Of a DNA stretch of 64,000 bases, positions 11,930 to 24,600 are shown piece after piece; position 1 is the stretch's first letter, and every line of letters begins with the position of its first letter. Location: assembly GCA_022059125.1 (NCBI GenBank), contig JAEUWY010000018.1, forward strand, positions 1 through 64,000, given 5' to 3'. The position numbers were made by a program, and so were the translations under genes. A model generated the notes under the pieces. That model saw only the letters and a program-made list of their open reading frames with translations. It searched no databases and had not been told where the DNA came from. This stretch comes from Corynespora cassiicola. Taxonomy: Eukaryota; Ascomycota; Dothideomycetes; Pleosporales; Corynesporascaceae.

Positions 11930-12942
11930 TTAACCTAAACGTGGTGTGTCTTGCGGACTCTCAAGCTCAATCCTGTAAGGCTCTGCTGAAAGCTCAGAAT
12001 ATCTCTGCGCAGATAGCGCTTCGTTTTCTGAAGTAGATATCAGTACCTCGGGAGCTGACCAGTCTCCAGAATGGCCGGGTTGTTGTTGATGAATTTCCTC
12101 CGTGAATACGGGAGGTCCTGGGTAGGAACTCTGAGATAATTTATTCTGATACATCCTATGGCCTGCAAAATGTCAGGTAATAGCCTTTATATATATATTG
12201 GGTGCTGACCGTATTGAGGGGAAGTATTTGCCCTCCTATTCCATACGTTGACTGCCATATTTGAGGGAATAGCCACTGATAAATTATCTGACATGTTTTG
12301 ATTTTGGGCATTGCGTGACTTCCGAGCGTGCATGTGATACCATGCCAGAAGTACTGCGATTGAAAGCAGCCCAACTACTCCACCAACTGTCCCCCCGATG
12401 ATAGCTCCCAGTGGTTTTCTCATATCTGAGTTTGCTGAAGTTGTACTGCTGGTTGTTGCGCTAGTTACGGCCACACTGGTTGTTGTGCTAGCTACGACCA
12501 CACTGATTGTTGTCATAAATGGGATTCTTTGGAGTGTTGTCCCAACAGTAGGGCTTTTACTGTTTTCCACTGTCTTAATTGTCTCCACGCTAATGGACAG
12601 TCCCGTAGAAACGTACTGTTCAATTAATGCAGGACTTCCAAGAAATGCTGGTACAAGATCCCCCTCTGGGCATATTTTTTGTTGGCACGGATCACTCTTG
12701 CAACATCCCCAGAATGTTTCCTCGTTTTTGCAAGTATAGAAGTCGGCGCCGTCTGGACAGCTCGCATCGTGGAACCCTCCGTAAGCTGCAGGATCAAAGC
12801 TAACGGGTGATAGATCCCCTTGATGGCAGCCGCTCTGATTGCATGGGTCATCGGCACAACAACCAACAAATTTGGATTCACTGTTACATGTATACCATTT
12901 GCCTGTCTTGCAGGTAAAACCAAAGTCGACTTGGGAGGTCAT
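11930..12942 (-). CDS. Cysteine-rich single-pass membrane protein
   Basis: Two exons, 12210..12942 and 11930..12162, 321 aa. The 47-bp intron has a weak GTCAGC donor and a GCAG acceptor, and joins a second exon ending in an acidic Ser/Glu-rich tail (ELSAEPYRIELESPQ). The start is the ATG reading MTSQVDFGF; the upstream open frame has no ATG. The N-terminal half holds two related Cys-rich modules, each with a GCC.x.DPC core (VGCCADDPC and WGCCKSDPC) followed by a QGDL or EGDL turn. A Ser/Thr-rich stretch follows, then a TM helix (LGAIIGGTVGGVVGLLSIAV) and a basic HMHARK stop-transfer. There is no classical signal peptide. This layout is common in fungal surface proteins of unknown role; a sensor or wall protein is only a guess. 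Confidence 0.75.
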
Positions 12943-14370
12943 GTTGAGCGATGAGCTGATATACTTGATGGCTCCGCCAGAGCGGAAAAATGATTCAAGA
13001 ATTAGGATTTGTAGTTTGAGGAAAAAAGCAAACGAAGAAATTGCCTGGCTTAAGGTTGGATTATATATGCCTGTGCTGACAGCTTTCAATAAACAGAATT
13101 AATCTACTATACCAAGAGCGACTATGTTCTCCATGTACACGGCTAGACCATGTTTTTGCTGTGCATGGATAATGCCTGGAGGTGCAACAGCTAGTGATCT
13201 AGCTTAGAATCACCACTCAAGAATCTGAATGAGGACCGTTTCTCTTGCAATTGTTTTGAAACTAGCAATTTGCGAGCTATCCATCGTATAAAACCAAGGC
13301 CATTGGGATTGATGTCAGGATACCAGGCAATCAAATTATCCACCACCGAAAACAAATTGGTAAGTGGTTTTAACTAGAAATGCCCAATGTCGGCCTATTC
13401 AAAATACTCGCTGGCGTTGGATCAAAACATGAAAGATCACTAGATAGAAACTTAGTGCCTGGAAAGAGTGGTCATGTGCTAGATCCTACAGTCTAGTCTA
13501 CGAGCGGAAAAAAAGTCCTTAAGACGAGACCTATGCTTGGAAGACTTGGCAGGAAAGCGAACCAAACTGTTGAACAACACTGTCACATCTCATAGCATGT
13601 GCAGAAGCTTTAGTAGTATCCACATATGGCCTGCAACAAGCTCTATTCTGCTTGCATCCGGATGCATTGATCCAGGCTGAACATCAGATCTAAAGTATGG
13701 TTGTGGGGAAGAACAATGAGGACCAGGTTGATTTATGTGAGTGACTACGAAATTCTACTTATAATCTTGTGCCAGCTAAGGCTTGTCTCATGTATATAGA
13801 GTAGCTGGTTTTATGTTTCAAGGCAATCATACCCCAGCTATTTTGGTCACGCGGAGGTTAACATAAGGTACTAACAGATGCAGTGGGTGCGGTTGGCTGA
13901 TCTTGGCGAAAGTGATCCGATCGCGAATCGCATGCATTAGCTGGAATAGCTATCAATTCCATGACTGCGACTGACTGTGAACCTTAATGTAACCTTACGA
14001 TATCCCTACAGGAAGATGTTTGCATTAGCTCTGCTGGGCAGATATCTTAGTTTAGAGCATCTTGCATGACCTAGTGTCGCACTTTTGAGTGCTTGGGTGA
14101 GTGGTCTCTTGTTGTGAAAAAGTTGGTGTATTCTTCTCGGTTACACCCTAGCCTGGCTATCTAACGTGTTCCACAAGCGAGCTGGACAGCGCGTCACGCG
14201 TCGCGTAATCTTGGCTTTCACTCGCGACAACTCATCAATGCTATGTTCTTCTACTTCAATACGTGAAGGAAGAATTAGCCTTATATTTCATGCGTACAAG
14301 TTACAGAAAATTAGGAGCCTCTGTACTGATGCCCGCACATACAACATTCTGTATTTAACTCTCTGCACAC
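12943..14370. other. Gene-free stretch with weak repeat relics
   Basis: Moderate GC. Part of 13700-13870 resembles 11670-11835, so an old dispersed repeat is likely. No gene is recognised. Confidence 0.4.
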
Positions 14371-15247
14371 GCTACTATAGCATACTTTTAAAACGTAAAT
14401 TTAGGCTAGCTACGCATAAAATAACTTCTACTAAAAAAAAAGTGCTTTTAGAATATATTCTTAACTTTAATATAAAATAGTTTTTTCTAAATATATCTGC
14501 TGTATAAAAAACTGTAAATATTATCTTTACAACCCGCAACAAAACTTTACTCTAAACTATCGGCTTAAACTAGGTACGAAACTTCATTTATTATCGTAAG
14601 ATACTTCAGACGAAGTATAATCGCAAGTACGAATAACACAGAGCACAATGCGAAGACCCTGCCATCATACAGGGATGGTTCGAGCTTGGGTCTGCTTGTC
14701 GTAGCTTGGAGCTGAGCCAGTCGCGACCTACAGCTAATGTGCTAGAGAGACGAAACCATGGTTGAGTATTTAAGTCACCCTCAACAAAACGCCACGAAGT
14801 CTTAGACTATTCCCCACTTGTCTATTGCGGCTTGGAGCTGAACAAGTCTGTAGGTCTGGAACTGCGAACTGCGAACTGCGAACTGCAGGCGCAAGCTTCA
14901 GATTAAAAGCTAGTATGCTAGATGAGGGTAATTAAGGATCTAGATCCTGACCTTATTAGAGATTCATGTATGAAGACAGCCACGAAACAATAGTACGAAT
15001 TGTATGAGACTCTCGGCGTTGGACGTGACGATTGCGTTATAGGTACCCAGAGTATATGGAGTGAGTGAGAGGCCTACGGTGAACCTATTCTCGACATAGT
15101 GTTCCTGACACAGGAAACCAATCTGCCTCGCAGTTTGGTAAAGAAGCCTTATCGCGGTACAGATAGGTGGTCACCTTGATGATTTAGTACTATTTCTACC
15201 TTAATTAGCACTGTATATCATACATCTTTTTACCAGTAACGTAAAGG
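14371..15247. other. Edge of the first AT-rich island
   Basis: AT-rich sequence mixed with a GC-balanced piece (14640-15150). It contains a TATTTAAG box near 14767, two related TTGGAGCTGA segments, and a perfect 7-bp tandem repeat GAACTGC x4 at 14859..14886. An old solo LTR is possible but no ends were found. Confidence 0.35.
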
Positions 15248-16260
15248 ATAAGCGAGTCGGCCACTTAATACTAAGCATTTATATAAAACTTTAAAGCTTA
15301 ATAACTTTTTTATTATAATAGCTATTAAAATAAAATCTAATATTAATAAAGCTATAATAAATAGCTTTTTATAAAAATAAAAAAAAAATATTTATAAATT
15401 TATTAATTAAAAAGTTATTAAGTTTTAAATTTATATAAAGTAGTATTAATTTAGTTAATATAATAACTTTAAAATAGCTATAATAAATTATAGTAGTTTT
15501 TTATAAATTAATTGGATAAATATAAATATATAAAAGTTATTATTATAGTATATAGTACTTATTTTAGTATAGTTTATTTAGTTTATTTTTTTAAAAAAAT
15601 AAAAAAAATTTATTTTTTAAATTTATACGCTATATATTTAATTAAAAACTTTTTAAAAAATTATTAATTTAATATATTTTCTACTATAAAACTATTTTAG
15701 TAATTTTTTTTTTAAAAAAAGTTAAATTTAGCGTTTTATTTAAGTAAATATAAATTAATAAAATATATTTTAACTTTAATACTTAATTTTAATATTTACT
15801 ATTAATAAATATTTTATTTTAGTATTATTATATAATTATTAGCTTATAAAAGCTTAAAAGTATTTAAAATTACTATTATTTAAAACTTTAATTATATAAA
15901 TTTTTGAAGTAATATATTAAGTTAAATTAAATAAACTATAATATAAAAAGTACTGTATATTATAATAATAGATTTAATTTACTAATAAATTTTATTTAGT
16001 TTATAAAAAAAATATTATAATTTATTATAGCTATTTTAAAATTATTATATTAACTAACTAATACTATTTTATATAAACTTTAAAGCTTAATAGCTTTTAT
16101 ATTAATAAATTTATAAATAAAATTTATATATTTATAAAAAATTAAAAACTTTAACTTTATAAATATTTAATTTTTATTTTAATAGCTATTACAATAAAAA
16201 GGTTATTAAGCCTTAAAGTTTTATATAAATACTTAGTATTAAGTAGCCGACTCGCTTATC
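15248..16260. mobile_element. Non-autonomous TIR DNA element, copy 1
   Basis: The ends are inverted repeats: the sequence starting GATAAGCGAGTCGGC at 15248 reappears reversed at 16201..16260, with good matching for about 95 bp. The interior is extremely AT-rich and itself partly palindromic (15460-15510 pairs with 16018-16070). No transposase frame is visible. The same ends and interior occur at 37356..44635. Strong RIP-like decay is likely. Confidence 0.75.
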
Positions 16261-16288
16261 CAGCTGACTTATTTATCTTTTATATTAG

Positions 16289-18982
16289 CGTAATCGCATT
16301 CTATAAATAAAAACTTTTTTTTTACTTAGTTAATATATAAATTATATTTTTTAAATTATAAAAGTTCTAAAATAATATTATAGATAGCTGTGTTTATAAT
16401 ATTAAAAAAAATCTTTTTCTAGTATTTCTAGATATTTATAATAGTTATAGTTCTTTAATCTATTAATATTTTTTTTAGTATTCTTTTTCTAGTTACTGTA
16501 TAGAAAAAATAAAATTACTTATAAATATATATTTTTATTTTATTATATTTTATAGTTTGTTGTAAAAAGTAGTTACGCTAAATTTTTATATTTAATAATA
16601 CTTTTATTTAGTATTTATCAAGCTTAATAGGTAGCTTAACTAAGTTTTCTAAATTAGTAGTATATAATATTTTAAATTAATTCTAAACGCTAACTACTGT
16701 TCTAAAAAAAACTTATTACTAAATTTATATAAGCGTTTTTTATTTTAGTAATATTTATAATTTTTATATAACTAAATTTACTAAAAATTTTACGTATATT
16801 TTCTATTAACTAGTATATTTATTATAATTTTTTTAGTTTTATTTATTTTAAAAAAATATTATATTTATTATTTATTTTATAAGTAAGTATTATATATATG
16901 TGTTTTGCAGTTAAACTACTGTTATATATATTTATATAGTTTTTTTAAAAACTATTCTACTGCTATTTTATTTAAGTAGTAAATTTAATATTAGTTTTTT
17001 TATAGAATACTTATAAGTAGCTTACGTGCTTTAAATTTTTTAAATTTAAATAGTATTATAGTTTTTATATATTCTAGTTTTATAAAAAACTTAAAACTAT
17101 ATTTAGTTTGTTATTAGAGTTTAATAAAACTTTTAATTTAATTTCTAAATCTTTTTAGTTAATTTATTTTTATATTTTAAAACTACGTTATTATTAGCGT
17201 TTTTTTTAAAATTTTAATTTTTTTTTATTTAAGTTATAGTTTTTTTTTAACTGTTTACGCGTTACAAATAATTTTTTTTACTATATAAATATTTTTATTA
17301 AATTTTTTTATATTTATTTAAAGTTTTTATTAATTTTAAATTTAATAAGTTTAGATAGTATACTGCTATTACTGTTTTTTTTAAACTTATAACTAGTATT
17401 ACTTAGATAGTTTTTATAATTATATATATTATAAAAAACTTTTTTTTTAAAGCTAAATTTTTTAAATTTAACTTTTTTAAAAATACTTTTTAACTCTATT
17501 TAAATACTTTTATTTTAATACTAAATATATTTAAAAAAAAATTCTGTTTTTCTGTGTCGGAGTAGTTTACTATTATAAATAAATTTTATTTTATAAAATC
17601 TATTTATAATAATTTTCTATTTATTATTTATATTAAATTTATTATTTAAAGTAGTTTATAATATATTTAGCTATTTAATAACTTTATTTTTTAATTAACA
17701 GTTTTTTATAATATAACCTGTTTTTTTACACATATAGTAAGTTATAATTTTACTTTTAAATTTATTATTTTTTTTTATTTTTTTATTCTGTTTTTTAAAT
17801 ATTACTAAAAATTATTAGTTTATTACTATAAGTGTTATAAGTAAAATACGTTACTTTATATTTAATTTATTTACTAGTATTACTGTTATAGTACTTTTTA
17901 CTATAACTTAGTTTAGTATATTATTAGTATTATAAATTTTAGTTTTAGTATAATTTTATACGTAGTTTATACAGTTTTTAATTAATATTAATAAATTTAT
18001 TTATAAGTTATTTAAGCGTATTAAGCTAAGCTCTAAAATATATAAGTTTTTTTTTAATATTAAATTTAAGTTTTTAGTAGTATATTATTATAAATATTTT
18101 ATTATTCTATTTTATAAAAATTAATAGTTACTAAAATTTATTAGTATAACTAGCAGCTAAAGTCTGTTATTTAAAATATTAAATATTTTATTTAGTAATT
18201 ATATTTTTATTAATAATTTTAAAAACTTAATTTTTTTTTTTAAATTTATTAAAATTTTTTATCTATTTATTAACGTCGCTATTAGCTTTACTATTTTTAT
18301 ACTCAATAAAAACTAGTTTAATTTATTAAAATATTTTATTTTTTATATACGTAGCTGCGAATATAACGCGTTTTTTTTTTTAATATTTATATTTTAAAAG
18401 TTAAAAAATAAATTAAGCTGTAAGAGCTAGTTTTTAAACTTATTTTATTTTTTATAATAAAAATTAAGTATTACTACATTAATAAAACTATTATCTGCTG
18501 TATTAAGTTATATAATTATACTAGTAGTAGTTTTAGTACTAATAATATTATTAGTTAAAATTAAAAGTGCGCGTAATTCTGAAGTAGTACTTATTTTAAA
18601 AAATATTTATAATATTAGAACTGTGCTATAAGCTATAAATAAAGCTAAAAAGTAAATAACTACTTAAGTTAATTTTTAAAAATAAATACTAATAAAATTA
18701 TATAAATAAAATAATATATAATATACTATACAGGTTTCTGTGTTAGTAATAAAATATAATAAATTAATAGTTAATTCTAAATAATAAATTTACTAATAAA
18801 GTAAATATAATTATAGAGTATAATTATTTAAACTATATATATATACTTAAAACTTTCTGCTTAGTACTGTTTAGTTACTTAGTACTACTAAATAGACTAA
18901 TTAACTAAATATATTACGTAACTAGCTATAGCGGTATAACTCTATCAGCTCTGTTATTAGCCTATATTTATAGTTTATAACA
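16289..18982 (-). mobile_element. Gypsy-C: truncated, heavily decayed copy of Gypsy-A
   Basis: Matches 41648..44362 of Gypsy-A along its length in the same orientation, covering the protease/gag end and one LTR. Most G and C in Gypsy-A have become A or T here, for example TGTTAAGG to TATTAGAA at the LTR start. The left end is cut abruptly beside the TIR element. No coding capacity is left. Confidence 0.8.
18613..18982 (-). repeat. LTR of Gypsy-C
   Basis: About 370 bp, aligned with the 369-bp Gypsy-A LTR and carrying the Gypsy-A type of U3, although heavily mutated. Confidence 0.75.
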
Positions 18983-20760
18983 ATTTTATACGAAAAAATA
19001 TTTCTAAACTATAGAACTATTTAGAAATATTATATTTTTTTATATTTCTTTCTAAAAATTTGTATTTCTAGTTTAGCTTAATACTATTTTAGTTATAAAA
19101 GGATAAAAAATTTAAACAGCTAAACGTTTAAATTTAAATTTAAATTAAATTAAAAATTAAAGTTAGAATTAAAATTACGTACGTAATACTAAAAAGTAAA
19201 TTTAAACTTTATATAAATAAAATTTATTATATTACTTTTCTTTTTAGTAAACAGATTATTCTAATCTATTTTAAGTTGTGGTTTATTTAAAAAAAACGTA
19301 AATATTTTTTATTTAAAGTAAAATATTTTTTTTTTTTTTATATTTTATAGAAAAAAGCGTTACGCGTTTACATAACCAGCTAAATATTAAAAATATTACT
19401 ACTTAACTAGTATAAATTTAGTATTTTTTTTTTTAAATTATTATATTCTGTAAGTAGTTTATTCTAATTTTAATATTTAAATTAATTTATTTTTAAGGCC
19501 TTTAACTATTTTAATAGCTTTACTTTATTATATTTATTTTAGTTTTATTTAGTATTTTACTAGCAGTTTACTATAAAATATATCTATATATTTATTATAT
19601 TTTAGCTAAAAAATGTATTATTAATTTTAAGTTTAAGTTAATTTTAAGTAAAAAGTATAAGTACTATACAGCTTAGAAATGTTTCTATAAGCTAGTATAT
19701 ATCTAATTCAGAGTATATTCTAAATAGTTAACTAATATTTTATTTTTAAATTCTAAAGTACTATACTAATAAGTATAAAATATTAGTATAAACTGTAAAT
19801 AACTAAAAAAAAAATTTAAACTGTATTTTATTTTTTACTACTATAAAAATTACAGATAAAACTATTTTAATAGTAGTTTAAATAACTAGAGCAGAGCTAG
19901 AGCGTATATAAACTAAAAAAGTATTATTAGCTATTTATACGTTTTTAAAAACAGTTAATAAAAATATAAAAAAATAAAAATTAAAAACTAACTAATTTAA
20001 AAATAGTTTATTTTTATAGTTTAATTCGCGTAAATTAAAAAAAACTACTAATTTTATTAAATTTTTTTTAGTAAAATAGTTTTAGCAGGTAGACAGATTA
20101 GCTAAAACTTTAATAAAATCTAATAATAAATTAAAATTAAAAAATTTAAATAATAATATACTAATTTATAATAAAAATAAAAAAAACTAGTAGTTAAGCT
20201 GAAAGTAAATTTAAAACAAATTTTAAATAAATATTTAATAACTAGTTTATACTACTTTATTATTTTACAGGTAATTTATATTTTTATTTATATTTAAAGC
20301 TATTAGTTTAGAAACTAAAAAAATTCTAGCTTATCTAAATACTTATTATAAAATACTTTAAGCTTATATAAAACGCTTATAAAGTTAGAAATATTATACT
20401 ATATAAAATTTAGATTATATCAAATTTAGCTTACTTAGTATTTTAGTAATAAACGTACTAGTTTACTAGCAAAAATATTCTTAACTTTTAATTTTTCTAC
20501 TTTATTAATAAGTACTTTAATAAGTTTTAAAGTCTTTTATTTTAAAAACAAATTATTTAAGTTTTTATAGAAGATATTTAGTATAAATATATTATAAATT
20601 TTTAATTTAGAAAGTAACTTAAAACAGTATAAGTAGTTTATTTTTCTATTATTTTAAAAAGATCTGTTTACTGTTTAGACAGCTTTTAACTTAGTTTTAT
20701 TAATAATAAATTTTTAGTTTTTAAGTATACTTAATTTCTAATATTTTAATCTATTTAGTA
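18983..20760. repeat. Degraded AT-rich repeat of unknown type
   Basis: No intact frame. Part of 19050-19190 matches the reverse complement of about 44800-44960, so it belongs to a dispersed repeat family. A stretch at 19870-20060 looks like a decayed coding region (Lys-rich helix-like translation) but cannot be assigned. Confidence 0.4.
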
Positions 20761-20766
20761 CAGAGA

Positions 20767-20985
20767 GGTGATATTAAAATAGTTTAATTAAAAAAATAGC
20801 AGTTTTTAAACTATTATAACTTTTTAACTAAACTAGCTATAAAAAAAATAAATTTTAATTTAATAGAGATTTATTAAAACTCTTTATTTTAAAAGAAAAA
20901 TTTAGAGTTTATATTAAAGTTATAAAGTTATAAATAAGCTTAAAGTAGAGGTAAAAAAAAGTATAAATTTAAAAGCTAATTTATT
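20767..20985. repeat. Left terminal inverted repeat of mariner element
   Basis: Begins GGTGATATTAAAATAG and ends in a stretch shared, reversed, with the right end. A single copy of the outer 73-bp unit is present here. Confidence 0.65.
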
Positions 20986-21240
20986 TTTTATTTAAAAAAT
21001 TATTTAAACTTTTTATTTCACGCTAATTTAACTAGGTTTAGTATATCTTAGGTAAGTAAAAAACTAGAGCTAGAAAATTAGTATAATATAAAAAAAATAA
21101 AGTTTAAAAAAATAAATTTTAGCTTATATAAGTATTTATTATATAATAATAAACTAGTTAAATTAGTATATAAATAGATATTTTAGAAAAAAATTCTAAA
21201 TTTTTATTTTTTTATAATAAAAATAAAATAGAACTTTACT

Positions 21241-21421
21241 TTTTAGATAATAAAAAAAAGTTAATTTTTTATTAAAAGCTAATACACCTGTTATAACTAT
21301 TTCTAATATATTAAATAAAAATAAAAGTAGTATTTATACTACTATACAACGAATAAATAAAAAAAAAATTATTTAATAGCTTAAATAAACAATAAAATAA
21401 AGATAAAATTCAGCTATTAGA
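21241..21421 (+). pseudogene. Tc1/mariner transposase, N-terminal HTH relic
   Basis: A plus-strand frame reads ANTPVITISNILNKNKSS and continues into IQRINKKK, which resembles a transposase helix-turn-helix, then stops. It is cut by the LTR-D insertion. The rest of the protein is at 29164..30230. Confidence 0.5.
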
Positions 21422-21640
21422 TGTCAGGCACGAACCTAAAGTAGGGTGTAAAGGTCACAGCAATACAGATAGACAGGTGAAAAGAACCTAATTATATATT
21501 GTCGTGTGAAAAAAAAAGACAAATCGCTGCTAAGACAGCTTACAGCGACTTAAAAATATATACTATTACGCTTGTAACTAAGCTAACCTAAAACACTCTA
21601 TAATAAGCTATAATAGATTATAATAAGATACAGCCTTATA
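21422..21640 (-). repeat. LTR-D left LTR (3' LTR for minus-strand element), 219 bp
   Basis: Starts TGTCAGGCACGAACCTAA and aligns with 28992..29158 except for a 52-bp segment lying between two copies of GAACCTAA (21432..21439 and 21484..21491). Confidence 0.85.
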
Positions 21641-24600
21641 TTACTCTTTTTTTTAATAGTATACGATTTTATATACTATTATACCCGTAGATAAAAGAAA
21701 TAGTAATTATAGATATCTATTCTATACTCTAGTTTTTATTTAAAAGGTACAGTTTGTATCTTTAGATTTCTAGCAGTTTATAGCAGAATATAGCGACTTT
21801 ATAGTTTAAAAATTATATTTAGTTTAGATATTCTATTTTATTACTGTCTATAATAGAGTACAGTAACTTTAGTTATTTAATCTAGTAGTTAAAATTTATT
21901 AATCTAATTTGTTAAGATTTACTATAGTCTACAGCAGTTTTTTCTGTCTACTATAGAAGTTAAAATTTAACACTCTATCTTTTAGTAGGCTACTATAGAC
22001 TATAGTAGGTATAAATATAACTAGTCTTTCTCTTTTAAAATTAAATTAAAGTTATTTTACTTTAGTAAAAAAAGTAAAAATAAGAAAGTAGAATGTTAAG
22101 AAAAGTTGCGGTAAAGAAGTTCTAACGGAAAAAAAGTAAAAATACTCTTTAGAAATATATAAAAAGTTTTTCTAACACTTTCTAGCTTTTAGTTTTTTTC
22201 TTTTCTACTCTCTATTTTTAATTCGGTAAGTTTTTTAAGATTTCTTTATACTTTTTATTTTAGAGTATTATAGAGTACCGCACTCTATTATATTTTTTAT
22301 TATAAAATATTATAGAGTATTACAGTTTGTAATGCTCTATAATATTCTACAATATTCTATTTTATTATATTATAGTTCTAACTAATTAGTTTAGAAACTG
22401 TATACGTAATAATTAGACTATTTTAGATCTTTCTACTCTCTAGCAACTTATTTTACTCTATTATTATTTATTATAGACTCTACTAAGGTTAGAAACGACA
22501 TTTTAGATAATAGCAGGTTCACCTATTATATTTATATCTGTTATATTTTTTTCTTTAGTAAAAAAAAATATTAATTTCTTAGGTAAGTTAGTTATCTGTA
22601 TTCTGTCTCTAACAAGTCTACTAAAAACTTTTATAAAAAATAGTTAGTCGAGACAGAGAAAGGTGAAATATTACTATTTAAGCAGTATTTTAAGTGCTTT
22701 ATTAGTAACTAGAAGTGTTATACAGTAAGTTTCTGTTCTTTTTATAGTTATTTTAAACTATTCTTAGCTATTATAGAGCTTTCTAACCTATTTTTAGATA
22801 TCTAAAGCCTTTTATAACGAATATAATATAATTTATAATCTTCTGCTTAAGATCCGCTGCAGTTACTATATAGTCTAAATTACTACAGTTTTTAATAACG
22901 CTAGAGCAGTTACTTAAAAAGCTTATTATAAAAAAGTCTACTTTAATACTACAGAAATAGAAATTTAGTAATTTAGGTTAATCTGTATCTGTAAGGCGCT
23001 TTTTAAGCATTTTTTATAATAATTTTTCTAAAATTTTTTATTTTAAGATATTTTAGGCTATTCTGACATCTTATAGTAAGTTTATTTTCTATAATATTTA
23101 TTTAATACTATATAATAGTATAGTTTCTGCTAATAACACTTCGCAGTTTAAAATACGCTCTAATAAGTATAAGTAAAACTTTAAGAGCGTTACTACTAAA
23201 GTAAAAACTAAAAAACGTACTTTTAAAGCCTTTATATCCGCCTAGATTAAAACTAACTAGAAAAATAGTAATACGCCTAAAAAGAAGGTAAAATAGCCTA
23301 TTATGCGCTATAATAGCTTATACTAATATTTTTTTTTAGAGTTGTAGTAGTAAAACTGCCTCTAATCTAGCTGCTACAGCTACTTAGAAAAAAAAAAAGT
23401 TAAAAATTTAAATTATTAATTTTAAGGCTAAACGTGCGCGTGCCCTAAAGAATAAAAAAAATACTTTTATAAAAAGAATTAAAGAGCTCTAAAAACAGAT
23501 CGGGCCTCTTACTGCGGCCTGTGCCTAGTTAATATATAATAGTATAAATTAATACAGACTTTTATAGAGTATTATAGCGTGAAAAAATCTGAGTTAGTTT
23601 TCTTTAGCTCCTTTTTTAGCGTTATAGTTTCTTCTAGAGTATATAAGTGATACCCGGAGTCTTTAGTGGCCCTCTACCTAATCTTTAAATAGTTTTTTAT
23701 AATATAAATTCTCTTACTCTAATATTTTTCTTTATATTTTATTATAATATTCTTTAGTCTTTTATAGGTTATTTTAGACTATAATAAGCTAGTAATATTT
23801 TTATAAGTTTTTTCAACCTCTTCGTATAGTCTTTAATTCTATATTTTCTTAGAATTATAGCGCTATTAAACACCTTTTTATATAAAAAACCTAATATATT
23901 TCTTAGGAAAAAAATATAAAGTGAAGGTAGCTATGTTTTTTATTTTTTTTTTTCAGCTAAATTTCCGAATACTGGCTTACTTAAAAGTTGTCTGGCTTTT
24001 TTCTAGATATTTTAATTTATTATAGGCTATAATAGAGCTTTATAGCGTAAAGTAGTCTATTTACTCTCTTTTGTTCGTTGGCTTTAGATATTTTTTTATT
24101 TTTAGAAGTTATTAATCGCGCCAGCGCTTATATTTAGTCTAAATTTCTAAAAATTTTTTTTTTTAAAGTAACTTTTTTATTTTACTAAATATTTTTAGAT
24201 GCTAACTAAAGATTCTCTCTAATCTAGTATTTTTTTAATAAAATAGATATTATCGCTTATTATGCGTAATATATCTACTAGTAGTTCGCTTTAGAGTTGT
24301 ATCGTCCCTTTCTTAGTATATTTTTTTAGTAATAATATATAGAAAACTAAGTAGATGCTTTGTAGTCTAGATAGATTTACTTTATATATATCTAGTCTAA
24401 TTTAGGCTATAATAGTCTCTAGTTTTATATATTTCTAATTTAGTTTCTTTTTCGGCTTTATTAAGCGTATATACCTGTTTAATATAAGCACTTTATCTTT
24501 TATTACTAAAAAAATATGCTTTCTCTTCTTATTAGAGTACTTTTTTTAGTACTTATTTACTACTTTAATTTTCTGGCGATATTCTGCCTGTAAAGCGAGT

